This document shows, one piece after another, positions 1 through 6,622 of a stretch of 10,928 nt of DNA. How positions within the stretch are numbered: position 1 is the stretch's first letter; every line of letters starts with the position of its first letter. The notes beneath the pieces are model-generated. The model saw nothing but the letters and a program-made list of their open reading frames with translations. It was not told the DNA's origin and ran no database searches. The position numbers were made by a program, and so were the translations under genes. Origin of the DNA: Thermoplasmata archaeon (lineage in GTDB: Archaea; Thermoplasmatota; Thermoplasmata; Thermoplasmatales; Thermoplasmataceae). Location: NCBI GenBank assembly GCA_021847855.1, contig JAJZOT010000023.1, forward strand, positions 1-10,928, read 5' to 3'.

Positions 1-439
1 GATGTGATTTGATAACATCCCGAACGCCACCTCCGCTCTCGATCCAGTCTGGTGCAATCGTTCCCTGCAGGAGAGTTTTCGCTTCTATCTCGGTTGCAAA
101 CTGCTCAAAAACATCTATGAATGTTTTTCCTATTATTTTTCTCTTCTTTTCAGGATCTGTTACGCCTTTCAGGCCAGTGAAAAACTGATCGGCTGCATCG
201 ATTATCCTGTAGTTTAGGTTAAATTTTTTGAATATCGACTCAGTTTTCTCTTTTTCTCCAGTCCTTATGAATCCTGTATCCACAAATACTGCTGTTGATC
301 TTGGACCAACAGCTTGGTTTGCAACTATTGCAACTATTGTACTGTCAAGCCCTCCGGAGCAGGCAACAATTGCGTTTCCAACTATCTGATCTTTTATCAG
401 CCGTACGGAATCATTTAAGAAATTATCAACATCAAACAC
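1..439 (-). CDS. guaAB: GMP synthase, ATP-pyrophosphatase subunit (partial, 5' part)
   Basis: This subunit adenylylates XMP with ATP so that ammonia delivered by a separate glutaminase subunit can convert it to GMP, the last step of guanine nucleotide synthesis in the cytoplasm. Only the first 146 codons are present; the left edge cuts the gene, and the archaeal family is about 305-310 residues. Visible landmarks are the P-loop ACSGGLDST at residues 26-34, FVDTGFIRTGE at 52-62, DPEKKRKIIG at 95-104, LLQGTIAPDWIES at 123-135 and IKSH at 143-146, all in the family order. I chose the GTG at 437-439 because it gives the typical start MFDVDNF; the frame stays open upstream to a TAA near 488 but offers only TTG and no ATG. 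No glutaminase domain precedes it, as expected for two-subunit archaeal enzymes. It is 58 bases downstream of the membrane-anchored protein gene on the same strand. The identification is firm; the start is fairly sure. Confidence 0.93.
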   Translation of the reverse strand, partial: MFDVDNFLNDSVRLIKDQIVGNAIVACSGGLDSTIVAIVANQAVGPRSTAVFVDTGFIRTGEKEKTESIFKKFNLNYRIIDAADQFFTGLKGVTDPEKKRKIIGKTFIDVFEQFATEIEAKTLLQGTIAPDWIESGGGVRDVIKSH

Positions 440-480
440 GGAGGAAGATCGCAAGGTGATTAATGTAAGTTGTTTTGTTA

Positions 481-488
481 ATTTTATT
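481..488 (-). promoter_or_regulatory. Possible TATA box for guaAB
   Basis: On the minus strand this reads AATAAAAT, about 45 bases before the GTG of guaAB, which would give a leader of roughly 20 bases. A weaker alternative is TACATTAA (460-467), at leaderless distance. The upstream gene ends only 10 bases away and is followed by a run of five T on the minus strand (493-497), which could be a weak termination signal. Co-transcription from ileS is equally possible. Confidence 0.3.
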
Positions 489-497
489 GCTTAAAAA

Positions 498-953
498 TCA
501 TGAGATAGACCAGGTTGCTATAGTCCCGCCGCTCGAAACCTTCACCAGGGCGATATAAGAAAGTGGAGGCCCGATTATCACAATATGGCTGTCAAACGAC
601 AGTGACGAATCGCTGGATGTGTCAGTATAAAGCGAAACATGGTATAATGTTGCATTGTTGGTGAACACATCCGGCTGTACCCGCGTGAAACCGGAAACTA
701 CTATGAGGCCACTGTTTCCTGTTAGCTCAAGTTCAAGGTTATAGACTGAGATATTAGATGTAAGTGCAGTAAATGTCACATAATATTCTGTAAAATAGCC
801 GGAACCTGAAATCTTCACATCTATTATTCCCTGCTGTGTCGGGGCGGTGTGGATATAATATAAAGAACCTGCGAACATGGCAACTAGTATAAGCACTATT
901 ATTACGATTCTCTTCTGGGATTTTTTTGAAATATTGAAATTTATTCGCTTCAA
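498..953 (-). CDS. Unrecognised membrane-anchored extracytoplasmic protein, 151 aa
   Basis: I do not recognise this protein. It has a basic N-terminus (KRINFNISKKSQKR, residues 2-15), one hydrophobic span at about 16-34, and then about 115 residues rich in Ser, Thr, Val, Ile and Tyr in alternating patterns that suggest a beta-sandwich outside the cell. There is no signal-peptidase-like site or lipobox, so the span probably stays as an anchor. The outer part has two N-glycosylation sequons (Asn67-Ile-Ser, Asn100-Ala-Thr), no cysteine, and ends sharply in TIATWSIS. The start is TTG at 951-953: an in-frame TAG lies upstream within ileS, no ATG or GTG occurs between, and the only internal Met (residue 26) would destroy the span. 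It starts 19 bases after the ileS stop, so it is probably on the ileS transcript. A functional link to ileS or guaAB is not apparent. It could be a pilin-like or cell-surface subunit, but no class III signal peptide is visible. Confidence 0.75.
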   Translation of the reverse strand: MKRINFNISKKSQKRIVIIVLILVAMFAGSLYYIHTAPTQQGIIDVKISGSGYFTEYYVTFTALTSNISVYNLELELTGNSGLIVVSGFTRVQPDVFTNNATLYHVSLYTDTSSDSSLSFDSHIVIIGPPLSYIALVKVSSGGTIATWSIS

Positions 954-972
954 TTGGACCCTACTTTCATAT

Positions 973-3900
973 CTATTCAGACCTTGAAATATTAACGGCT
1001 ATTCTAGTCCCATCAAGTTCCCATACCTTGCCATGATTCTGCCTGAAGTGTATATTCCCTGCCAGTGTTTCAGACTTGATGAAATCCGCCATCTCCCCTA
1101 TCTCTTTCTCAGTGTTTTTGTCCGTTCCTATCTCCACCATGATCCTGTCATCATAATCAAGTTTCATGTCTTTCCTCATAACCTGGATCCTCCTGATTAT
1201 TTCCCTTGCGAGGCCCTCTCTTGATAATGATGGATCTATCTTTATGTTTAAGAAAAGTGTTGCACCTATCATGTTATCCACGTCCATGGAATAACCTTCT
1301 TCTGGAGAGGTCTCGATGATAAAATCATCCTGCCCGAGTGAAAATCCTCCCAGATCTACATGCTTATTTTTCATTAGAGTTTCATACAACTGATCAGAAT
1401 TTGTCTGGTTTGCCATTCGCTCCACAAGCGAAAGTTTATCCTTCAGGACAGGAGCCACCTTCTGGTAATTGAGCCTTATTGTGCGCCTGACTGGAGCATC
1501 TTCCTCGTCGATGAAAACCACCTCCTTGCAGTTTATCTCAGGTTTTATTATATTCAATATTTCATCACTCATTTCACTGCTTCCTGATATCAGGAGCTCA
1601 CCAAGTGGCTGCCTTCCCTTTATATTTGCTTTCTGGCGCATCCGCCTCACTGTCTCAACAACCGAAAGGGCATTTGCAAGATCGGATTCAAGTTCCTCAT
1701 CTATCCTTGATGGATCATACTCTGGATAATCCTCAAGATGCACACTTTTTCTCCCCGTCAGTGACCTGAATATATATTCTGATGCAAACGGTGCAAGTGG
1801 TGCAAGGAGCTTGCTCGTCATCTCAATTATGTGGTATAAAACAGAATAAGCGGCTTCTTTCTCTTCACTCATCGTTTCTGACCAGAATTTTCTTCTTGAA
1901 AACCTTAGATAATTATTGGAGATCTGGTCTATAAGATCCATTATGCTTTTCAGTGCCTCGTGAGGTTGGTAAGCTTCCATGGAATCGCTGCATGCCTTTA
2001 TGGTGGAATGCAGCCTTGACAGGATCCACCTGTCCAGTATATCGGAGGTCTCCACCTTTCCAGAGAAATTATAATGATCCAGGTTCGCGTTTGAAGAGAA
2101 GAAGCTGTAAACATTTATCAATGTAAGAAGAGTCTTACGGGATATCTCTGATATCAGGCGAACATCATAATTCCTTGTTTTCCATGGAACCCCAAACATG
2201 AAAAACAGCCTCAGTGAGTCCGGGCTCATTTCGCTCAAAGCTTCCTTTGCAAGGACAGAATTTCCCTCGCTTTTGCTCATTTTTCTGCCCTTCGCATCAA
2301 GGACAAATTCAATTGTAAGAACATTGGAAAATGCATTCTTCCCAAACAGCAGGGTAGATATTACATGCATGGTGTAATACCAGCCCCTCGTCTGGTCTAT
2401 AGCCTCGGTTATGAAATCAACAGGTATCTTCAGGTTAGCATTATCTGCAGGATAGTTGAATGCGGCATATGGTGCGCTTCCAGAGTCAAACCATGTATCT
2501 ATGACGTATGGTTCACGGTGCATAACCTCTCCACATGACCTGCATTTGAATACAACTTCATCAACGAATGGCCTGTGCATATCCTTTAACATAACACCGG
2601 AAAGATTGAAAAGTTCTTCAGTGTTCCCGACTGCCTCATGGTGTCCTTTCGGACATGTCCATATTGGCAGGGGAGTCCCCCAGTACCTGTTTCTGGAGAG
2701 AGACCAGTCTTTTGCCTCTTCAAGGAAATTGCCAAACCTGCCGTTTTTAAGGTAATCAGGATACCAGGATATGAGCTGATTAGTCTCCAGTATTTCCTTT
2801 CTCTTGCTTGATACACCAATGAACCATGAGTCAAGTGCATAGTAGATCAGGGGTGAATGGCATCTGTAACAGAATGGATAGGTATGCTTAATCTTCTGCG
2901 TTCTGAAAAGTACCCCCTCTTTTTTGAGATAATCAACAATGTGAGGATTTGCCTCCATAACACCCATACCGAACCATGGAAGTTTCTGATCCTCATATTT
3001 CCCCTCGGTATTAACGGGGTTAACAACCTTCGTTTTCATTCTCTTTCCTATCTCGTAGTCATCTGCACCGAACGCCGGTGAAATGTGAACCACACCGGTT
3101 CCATCCTCAAGTGTCACAAAGCTATCGGTTACAACCTGCAGATCCGCCTGGCCCAGACTCAGGAAAGGCATAAGCTGCCGGTACCTCATGCCTTTCATTT
3201 CTTTCCCACTGATTTTTTTAATAACCGTTGCACTGTCGCCGAATATCCTGGAAACAAGTTCATAAGCAACATAATATTTTTCACCATCATGTTCAACGAG
3301 CGCATAATCGAATTCAGGATTGACAGCCAGGAACTGGTTTGACGGCAGGGTCCATGGGGTGGTCGTCCAGGCCAGTATAAAGGTGTTTTCAGAATCAAGC
3401 AGGCTGAATTTTACGTAAACTGAAGTATCAGTGACATCATCATAACCGAGAGCAACCTCATGCGAGCTCAGCGGGGTTCCGCATCTCGGACAGTATGGCA
3501 CTATCTTATAATCCTTGAACAGAAGGTTCTTTGTGTAGAGTTCCTTCAGTGCCCACCAGACAGATTCCATATATTCCTTTGTCAGTGTGATATAGTCCCT
3601 GTTATGGTCAATCCAGAACCCGAGGAGGTCATCTACCTCCTTCCATTCGTCTATGTATCGGAATACACTTTCCCTGCAATATTTATTGAAATTCTCAACT
3701 CCGAATTTCTCGATCTCTTTCTTCGAATTTATGGAGAAATGTTTTTCGGCTTCCACCTCAACCGGGAGGCCGTGGCAATCCCACCCGCCAAACCTTCCCT
3801 CAATTCTGTGGCCTGTCATGTATTTGTATCTTAGAATTACATCCTTTACTGTACGGGTCATAGCGTGGCCAAGATGAGGGCGGCCATTTGCAGTTGGTGG

Positions 3901-4038
3901 CCCCTCCAGGAACCTGAATCTTTTTCCTGTTTCACGCCCTTTGATTGATATTTCCTGGGTTCCGGAGATTTTCCAGTACTCACGTATTTCATCAGATACA
4001 TCCTTAAGGGAACGACTTGAATCTATTTGCTTAAACAT
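973..4038 (-). CDS. ileS: Isoleucyl-tRNA synthetase
   Basis: Class I aminoacyl-tRNA synthetase that activates isoleucine with ATP and charges tRNA-Ile in the cytoplasm. The 1021-residue length is normal for the family. The first signature HLGH is at residues 55-58 within GPPTANGRPHLGHA, GGWDCHGLPVE follows at 84-94, and the second signature KMSKS is at 586-590. The inserted editing domain, which removes mischarged valine, lies at roughly 185-395 and shows TTTPWTLPSNQ (225-235) and GTGVVHISPAFGADD (313-327). Cysteine pairs at 183/186, 390/393 and 499/502, plus Cys462 with a following PKGH, are probable zinc knuckles. WFDSGSAPYAAF (516-527) and RGWYYT (551-556) are family motifs. The C-terminal region from about 670 is the anticodon-binding and tRNA-contact part. 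The ATG at 4036-4038 gives a normal N-terminus. The many open frames on the opposite strand across this gene are shadows. It is the first gene of the leftward run and is divergent from the membrane-protein operon. Confidence 0.97.
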   Translation of the reverse strand: MFKQIDSSRSLKDVSDEIREYWKISGTQEISIKGRETGKRFRFLEGPPTANGRPHLGHAMTRTVKDVILRYKYMTGHRIEGRFGGWDCHGLPVEVEAEKHFSINSKKEIEKFGVENFNKYCRESVFRYIDEWKEVDDLLGFWIDHNRDYITLTKEYMESVWWALKELYTKNLLFKDYKIVPYCPRCGTPLSSHEVALGYDDVTDTSVYVKFSLLDSENTFILAWTTTPWTLPSNQFLAVNPEFDYALVEHDGEKYYVAYELVSRIFGDSATVIKKISGKEMKGMRYRQLMPFLSLGQADLQVVTDSFVTLEDGTGVVHISPAFGADDYEIGKRMKTKVVNPVNTEGKYEDQKLPWFGMGVMEANPHIVDYLKKEGVLFRTQKIKHTYPFCYRCHSPLIYYALDSWFIGVSSKRKEILETNQLISWYPDYLKNGRFGNFLEEAKDWSLSRNRYWGTPLPIWTCPKGHHEAVGNTEELFNLSGVMLKDMHRPFVDEVVFKCRSCGEVMHREPYVIDTWFDSGSAPYAAFNYPADNANLKIPVDFITEAIDQTRGWYYTMHVISTLLFGKNAFSNVLTIEFVLDAKGRKMSKSEGNSVLAKEALSEMSPDSLRLFFMFGVPWKTRNYDVRLISEISRKTLLTLINVYSFFSSNANLDHYNFSGKVETSDILDRWILSRLHSTIKACSDSMEAYQPHEALKSIMDLIDQISNNYLRFSRRKFWSETMSEEKEAAYSVLYHIIEMTSKLLAPLAPFASEYIFRSLTGRKSVHLEDYPEYDPSRIDEELESDLANALSVVETVRRMRQKANIKGRQPLGELLISGSSEMSDEILNIIKPEINCKEVVFIDEEDAPVRRTIRLNYQKVAPVLKDKLSLVERMANQTNSDQLYETLMKNKHVDLGGFSLGQDDFIIETSPEEGYSMDVDNMIGATLFLNIKIDPSLSREGLAREIIRRIQVMRKDMKLDYDDRIMVEIGTDKNTEKEIGEMADFIKSETLAGNIHFRQNHGKVWELDGTRIAVNISRSE

Positions 4039-4065
4039 TTCAGTGTGCCATCCAGGGAACGAGTC

Positions 4066-4073
4066 ATTTAATC
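4066..4073 (-). promoter_or_regulatory. Possible TATA box for ileS
   Basis: The minus strand reads GATTAAAT about 31 bases before the ileS ATG, compatible with a leader of only a few bases. A stronger A/T match, AATTATAT (minus strand of 4080-4087), sits about 45 bases away and would give a leader of about 20 bases. No convincing Shine-Dalgarno sequence precedes the ATG. Which box is used cannot be decided from the sequence. Confidence 0.35.
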
Positions 4074-4152
4074 CTTCAATATAATTATTTTAGTAGTTGG
4101 GTGAAAAATTCCAGACCTATGACGCATTTTTTCAATTTATAATGAAGTCAAA

Positions 4153-4160
4153 TTTATAAA
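4153..4160 (+). promoter_or_regulatory. TATA box for the paired membrane-protein operon
   Basis: TTTATAAA is a near-perfect archaeal TATA box, preceded by the purine-rich stretch GAAGTCAAA as a possible TFB-recognition element. Its centre is about 30 bases before the ATG at 4186, so transcription should begin within a few bases of the start codon. No Shine-Dalgarno sequence lies in between, which fits a leaderless or nearly leaderless message. Confidence 0.7.
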
Positions 4161-4185
4161 CATTGTTAATTTCCCATAACATCCC

Positions 4186-4779
4186 ATGAACAATGACGCA
4201 TCGAATGGAAAACCGGTAATCCCATATTCTTTTAATTTCAGGACCTCCATGGAAAGGGGACTGGCTATGCTTCTGATTCCAGTCATACTTCTAGTCATAA
4301 TTCTGTTATCCAGGAGCTTCTATTTTCTGGAGTATTTCCACGTCCTAGCAGGATCGGCCTGGACAGGCATGGACCTTGTGATGGGGCTTTTCTTCGCATT
4401 TGTAATGAAGGGGCTATCCAACCCGGAAAGGCTGGAGGTGTCAAAACGTCTTATTCCGACAATGCTGTTCTTCATGCCTTCTATTGCGTCTGTCACTGTT
4501 ACAGCAGGTCTATATACTGCTGGATCGCTGAATATTTCTATCTATTCACCATATTTCATTGCCACAGGAATTATTGTTCTTATTCTCATTATACAGGGAT
4601 TCGCCCTGTTTCTTCCAAATGAACTACGGATATTTCTGGAGATAATCCATGGCGGTAAAAATGTTGAAAAGATAGTCAGGCTTACAATGCTAAACCTCAA
4701 ACTATCTCTGAGCCAGCTCGTGTTTCAGATTGCAATCATTGTAGTCATGGCCCATTTTGCAACGGGGTATGCATTATGA
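4186..4779 (+). CDS. Five-span membrane protein A of a tandem pair
   Basis: This is an integral membrane protein of 197 residues and unknown function. Hydrophobic spans are visible at about 27-45, 51-73, 90-111, 121-143 and 171-194, with a polar N-terminal tail of about 20 residues. The start of span two carries the motif YFHVLAGSAWTGMD (residues 50-63), in which His52, Trp59 and Asp63 are repeated in the next gene. RLIPTMLFF (88-96) and QLVFQIAIIVVMA (177-189) are also shared. A histidine early in a span followed by a Trp-Thr/Val-Gly motif recalls DUF2269- or CopD/HemJ-like membrane proteins, some of which bind metal or heme, but this resemblance is only from memory of motif shape. The ATG at 4186 follows a strong TATA box at leaderless distance. 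The stop TGA overlaps the start of the next gene (ATGA at 4776-4779), so both are made from one message and probably form a heteromer. Confidence 0.88.
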   Translation: MNNDASNGKPVIPYSFNFRTSMERGLAMLLIPVILLVIILLSRSFYFLEYFHVLAGSAWTGMDLVMGLFFAFVMKGLSNPERLEVSKRLIPTMLFFMPSIASVTVTAGLYTAGSLNISIYSPYFIATGIIVLILIIQGFALFLPNELRIFLEIIHGGKNVEKIVRLTMLNLKLSLSQLVFQIAIIVVMAHFATGYAL

Positions 4780-5330
4780 AACCTAATCTTAAACCAATTT
4801 ACAGGGCCGGGGTTATTGCCGTAATAATTCCGGTCATCGCTTTCCTTGGATCATGGCTCTCTGGAAGTATGCTTCTCCTGGATTATATCCACGTGCTGTT
4901 GGGTGCAATCTGGACAGGTGTTGACGTTTTTTACGGTTTGATCTTTTATTTTGTGATCTCAACCATGGGACCCGAGGGTAGGAGCAACATTTCCATCAGA
5001 TTGATCCCGATGTCACTTTTCTTCATTCCAACTGCATCTATCCTGACTCCACTTGCCGGGTACATCCTTGCTGTAAAGGAAGGAATATTTTCCATTCACA
5101 GCGAGGTATTCATTGCTGCTATTATTCTCGGCACAATACTTGTAGCGGTTGGTTTTCTTACGATAGTACTTTCTTCAGCTATCATACTCAGAGACATACG
5201 ATCCGGAAGGATCAATCAAGAAAAAAACTCAAGACTGCTGATGTTTGGGTCAAGAGGTGCACTGATCCAGCTGGTTTTTCAGATTGCCATAATATCTGTC
5301 ATGGCTTACCTGGTAGTATTCATAACCTGA
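4776..5330 (+). CDS. Five-span membrane protein B of a tandem pair
   Basis: This is a 184-residue paralogue of the preceding gene, read from the ATG that overlaps its stop codon by four bases, so translation is probably coupled. Spans lie at about 10-29, 33-62, 77-99, 110-136 and 162-183. The shared motif is DYIHVLLGAIWTGVD (residues 36-50), with His39, Trp46 and Asp50. RLIPMSLFF (75-83) and QLVFQIAIISVMA (165-177) match protein A nearly residue for residue. The loop between spans four and five is basic (RDIRSGRINQEKNSR), which suggests that this loop faces the cytoplasm, and it is longer than in protein A. The two proteins look like products of an old tandem duplication kept as a pair. Function is unknown; a role in transport, redox or ligand binding by the His/Trp/Asp face is inference. 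A short T run downstream (5350-5354) may end the transcript. Confidence 0.88.
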   Translation: MKPNLKPIYRAGVIAVIIPVIAFLGSWLSGSMLLLDYIHVLLGAIWTGVDVFYGLIFYFVISTMGPEGRSNISIRLIPMSLFFIPTASILTPLAGYILAVKEGIFSIHSEVFIAAIILGTILVAVGFLTIVLSSAIILRDIRSGRINQEKNSRLLMFGSRGALIQLVFQIAIISVMAYLVVFIT

Positions 5331-5349
5331 TATTGACTGGAAACAGATC

Positions 5350-5354
5350 TTTTT
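5350..5354 (+). terminator. Possible T-run terminator of the membrane-protein operon
   Basis: Five T residues occur 20 bases after the stop of protein B, in TCTTTTTAATC. Archaeal RNA polymerase can stop at such runs without a hairpin, and I see no hairpin here. The run is short, so this is a weak call. Confidence 0.3.
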
Positions 5355-5387
5355 AATCGGATTGTATCCATGACTAAACGGAATCAA

Positions 5388-5418
5388 TTTATAAGTTGAA
5401 TTGTCTGACAGTTGTCTG
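5388..5418 (+). promoter_or_regulatory. TATA box followed by a TTGTCTG direct repeat (candidate operator)
   Basis: TTTATAAG at 5388-5395 has the form of an archaeal TATA box. TTGTCTG then occurs twice, at 5401-5407 and 5412-5418, starting 11 bases apart, so both copies face the same side of the helix. They fill the space between the box and the predicted transcription start near 5417, where a bound repressor would block RNA polymerase. The repeat also contains GACA-GT-TGTC (5407-5416), a small inverted repeat. No start codon lies at leaderless distance, so a transcript from here would be a small RNA or a leader of about 63 bases for the 42-codon gene. Confidence 0.35.
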
Positions 5419-5450
5419 CTTTAATAAGAATTTATTATTAAAATAGAAAT

Positions 5451-5458
5451 ATTTAATA
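5451..5458 (+). promoter_or_regulatory. TATA box for the 42-codon gene
   Basis: ATTTAATA is centred about 26 bases before the GTG at 5481, the spacing expected for a leaderless archaeal transcript. The stretch before it, AAAATAGAAAT, is purine-rich. Another box, TTATATAT (5470-5477), lies only about 8 bases from the GTG, too close to serve this start. A third, at 5388, would give a long leader. Confidence 0.45.
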
Positions 5459-5480
5459 ACCTGTAATACTTATATATTTT

Positions 5481-5609
5481 GTGTCAGGAAAATTTTATAA
5501 AAATATTCTTGAGGCAATCCGAGACGAAACAAAGAGGATAAAGGAAGTCATAAAGGAGCAGAGATCATCTGACGACAGATCAGGGCAGAATAACCGCAAG
5601 ACTGGCTAA
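5481..5609 (+). CDS. Small charged helical protein, 42 aa, unknown function
   Basis: This reading frame is below the usual length cut-off. It starts with GTG at 5481 (an in-frame TAA at 5457-5459 excludes much longer versions) and ends with TAA at 5607. The product begins VSGKFYKNILEAIRDE (Val read as Met) and has a 25-residue amphipathic stretch with Ile9, Ile13, Ile20, Val23 and Ile24 on one face and alternating Lys/Arg and Asp/Glu on the other, then a polar tail RSSDDRSGQNNRKTG. The composition is typical of a real soluble helix or short coiled coil rather than of random A/T-rich sequence. A TATA-like box lies at leaderless distance. The stop interlocks with that of the converging thiL gene over four bases (5606-5609). 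I do not recognise the family. It could be a small regulator or a partner of a larger protein; it could also be spurious. Confidence 0.55.
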   Translation: MSGKFYKNILEAIRDETKRIKEVIKEQRSSDDRSGQNNRKTG

Positions 5610-6583
5610 ATAATCTTACCAAGCTTTGGTGGCTCCCTGAAATGCTCGTATCCAACCCTGTTTATGGATGTCCATTTCTCCCCATCAAATATGATGTTTT
5701 CCCCTTCCCATGAATCACCGATAAATGAAACATCGATCCTGTTTTTTTCCATTGCATCCTTGAAGTCCCTGTAATTATCGTTCTCAATTGTGAACATTAA
5801 TTCATAGTCTCCGCCGAAATATAACGAGAGATCCAGATCGGATGCACCTGACAACAGTATCGCACGGGATACATTGCGATCCAGACCAATCTCATTCTGG
5901 ACTATCCTGAAGCCGATGTTGAAATCCTCTTTCGCCTTTGCAATGGCAGATGCAATGCCGTCTGATAGATCCGTCATGAATTTCCCGCCATATTCGCTGA
6001 TAATCTGTGCCTCTTTTATCCTCGGCGTGAAGTTCAGTAGAAGATCTATACCCTGCCTTTTTCTGTATCCGGTTCGATAGAATATATATCCTGAAGCCGC
6101 CCTTCCCTGCTTGCCTGTAACACAGAGAATCTGCCCCTTCTTCAGATCGCTCCGCCTTCTTAAAACGTTATCTTTCTGCTCTCCAATCGCTGTGCCGGCA
6201 AGTACAAGCTCGGCACCCTCTTTGGTGTCTCCACCAAGATATTCCGAACCAAACTCTTTCATTTTAAGATCGATGGCCTCTACTATTTCATACAGGAACC
6301 TGTCTTCTGTGCTTGGGGGGACTATGAAAGAACCCAGCAGACCAATAGGCTTTCCCGCCATCGCAGCTATGTCGCTTAGATTTATGGATGCGAGAAATGC
6401 TCCAATCTGGGATGGTGTTGATTCAGCAGGCAGATTCGTTGAATAAGATACGGAATCTGTTGAGATTAGGACATTATTTTTGCCTATTCTTAAAACAACA
6501 CAGTCATCCTTACCGCCGTGAACATGCCCTTCACTGAATAATTGCTTAAGGAATGCATTCTCTCCGATTTTCGATATCTTCAC
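5606..6583 (-). CDS. thiL: Thiamine-monophosphate kinase
   Basis: Phosphorylates thiamine monophosphate with ATP to give thiamine diphosphate, the active cofactor, in the cytoplasm. The 325-residue length and motif order fit the PurM/ThiL fold: KDDCVVL (25-31, metal-binding acidic pair), STDSVSYSTNLP (41-52), SDIAAMAGKP (70-79), GGDT (117-120), DLSDGIASAI (205-214), LSGASDLDLS (244-253) and GGDYELMFTI (257-266). The last motif is one residue shorter than the bacterial GGEDYEL form. The start is GTG at 6581-6583, giving MKISKIGENAF as in other ThiL proteins; an in-frame TAA lies three codons upstream, and no ATG is available nearby. It begins 39 bases after the stop of the radical-SAM gene on the same strand and has its own possible TATA box. 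Its stop interlocks with that of the 42-codon gene. No other thiamine genes are in the window. Confidence 0.93.
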   Translation of the reverse strand: MKISKIGENAFLKQLFSEGHVHGGKDDCVVLRIGKNNVLISTDSVSYSTNLPAESTPSQIGAFLASINLSDIAAMAGKPIGLLGSFIVPPSTEDRFLYEIVEAIDLKMKEFGSEYLGGDTKEGAELVLAGTAIGEQKDNVLRRRSDLKKGQILCVTGKQGRAASGYIFYRTGYRKRQGIDLLLNFTPRIKEAQIISEYGGKFMTDLSDGIASAIAKAKEDFNIGFRIVQNEIGLDRNVSRAILLSGASDLDLSLYFGGDYELMFTIENDNYRDFKDAMEKNRIDVSFIGDSWEGENIIFDGEKWTSINRVGYEHFREPPKLGKII

Positions 6584-6601
6584 CAGTGGTTAATGCAACT
6601 T

Positions 6602-6609
6602 CATTAAAT
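6602..6609 (-). promoter_or_regulatory. Possible TATA box for thiL
   Basis: The minus strand reads ATTTAATG about 23 bases before the GTG start, close to leaderless spacing. It lies in the 39-base gap after the radical-SAM gene, so thiL may have its own promoter besides read-through. No Shine-Dalgarno sequence is seen before the GTG. Confidence 0.4.
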
Positions 6610-6622
6610 CATATTGCTGTTT

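Noticed and set aside
3460..3834. 124-codon open frame on the plus strand inside ileS
   Set aside because: It lies antisense to the strongly conserved N-terminal part of ileS, has a non-protein-like composition and no promoter, and overlaps another antisense frame. It is a shadow of ileS codon usage.
4119..4201. ATGACGCAT occurs twice (4119-4127 and 4193-4201), flanking the TATA box of the membrane operon
   Set aside because: One copy is inside the coding sequence and the copies are 74 bases apart with no helical phasing. A single repeated 9-mer in a region this size could well be chance, so I do not call it an operator.
5331..5480. Possible CRISPR-like or tRNA content in the A/T-rich spacer
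   Set aside because: Only a 7-base repeat is present, with no regular spacers, and no cloverleaf or tRNA consensus (T-loop GTTCRA) could be found.
6111..6446. 111-codon plus-strand open frame inside thiL
   Set aside because: It is antisense to conserved ThiL motifs and has no upstream TATA box or recognisable content.
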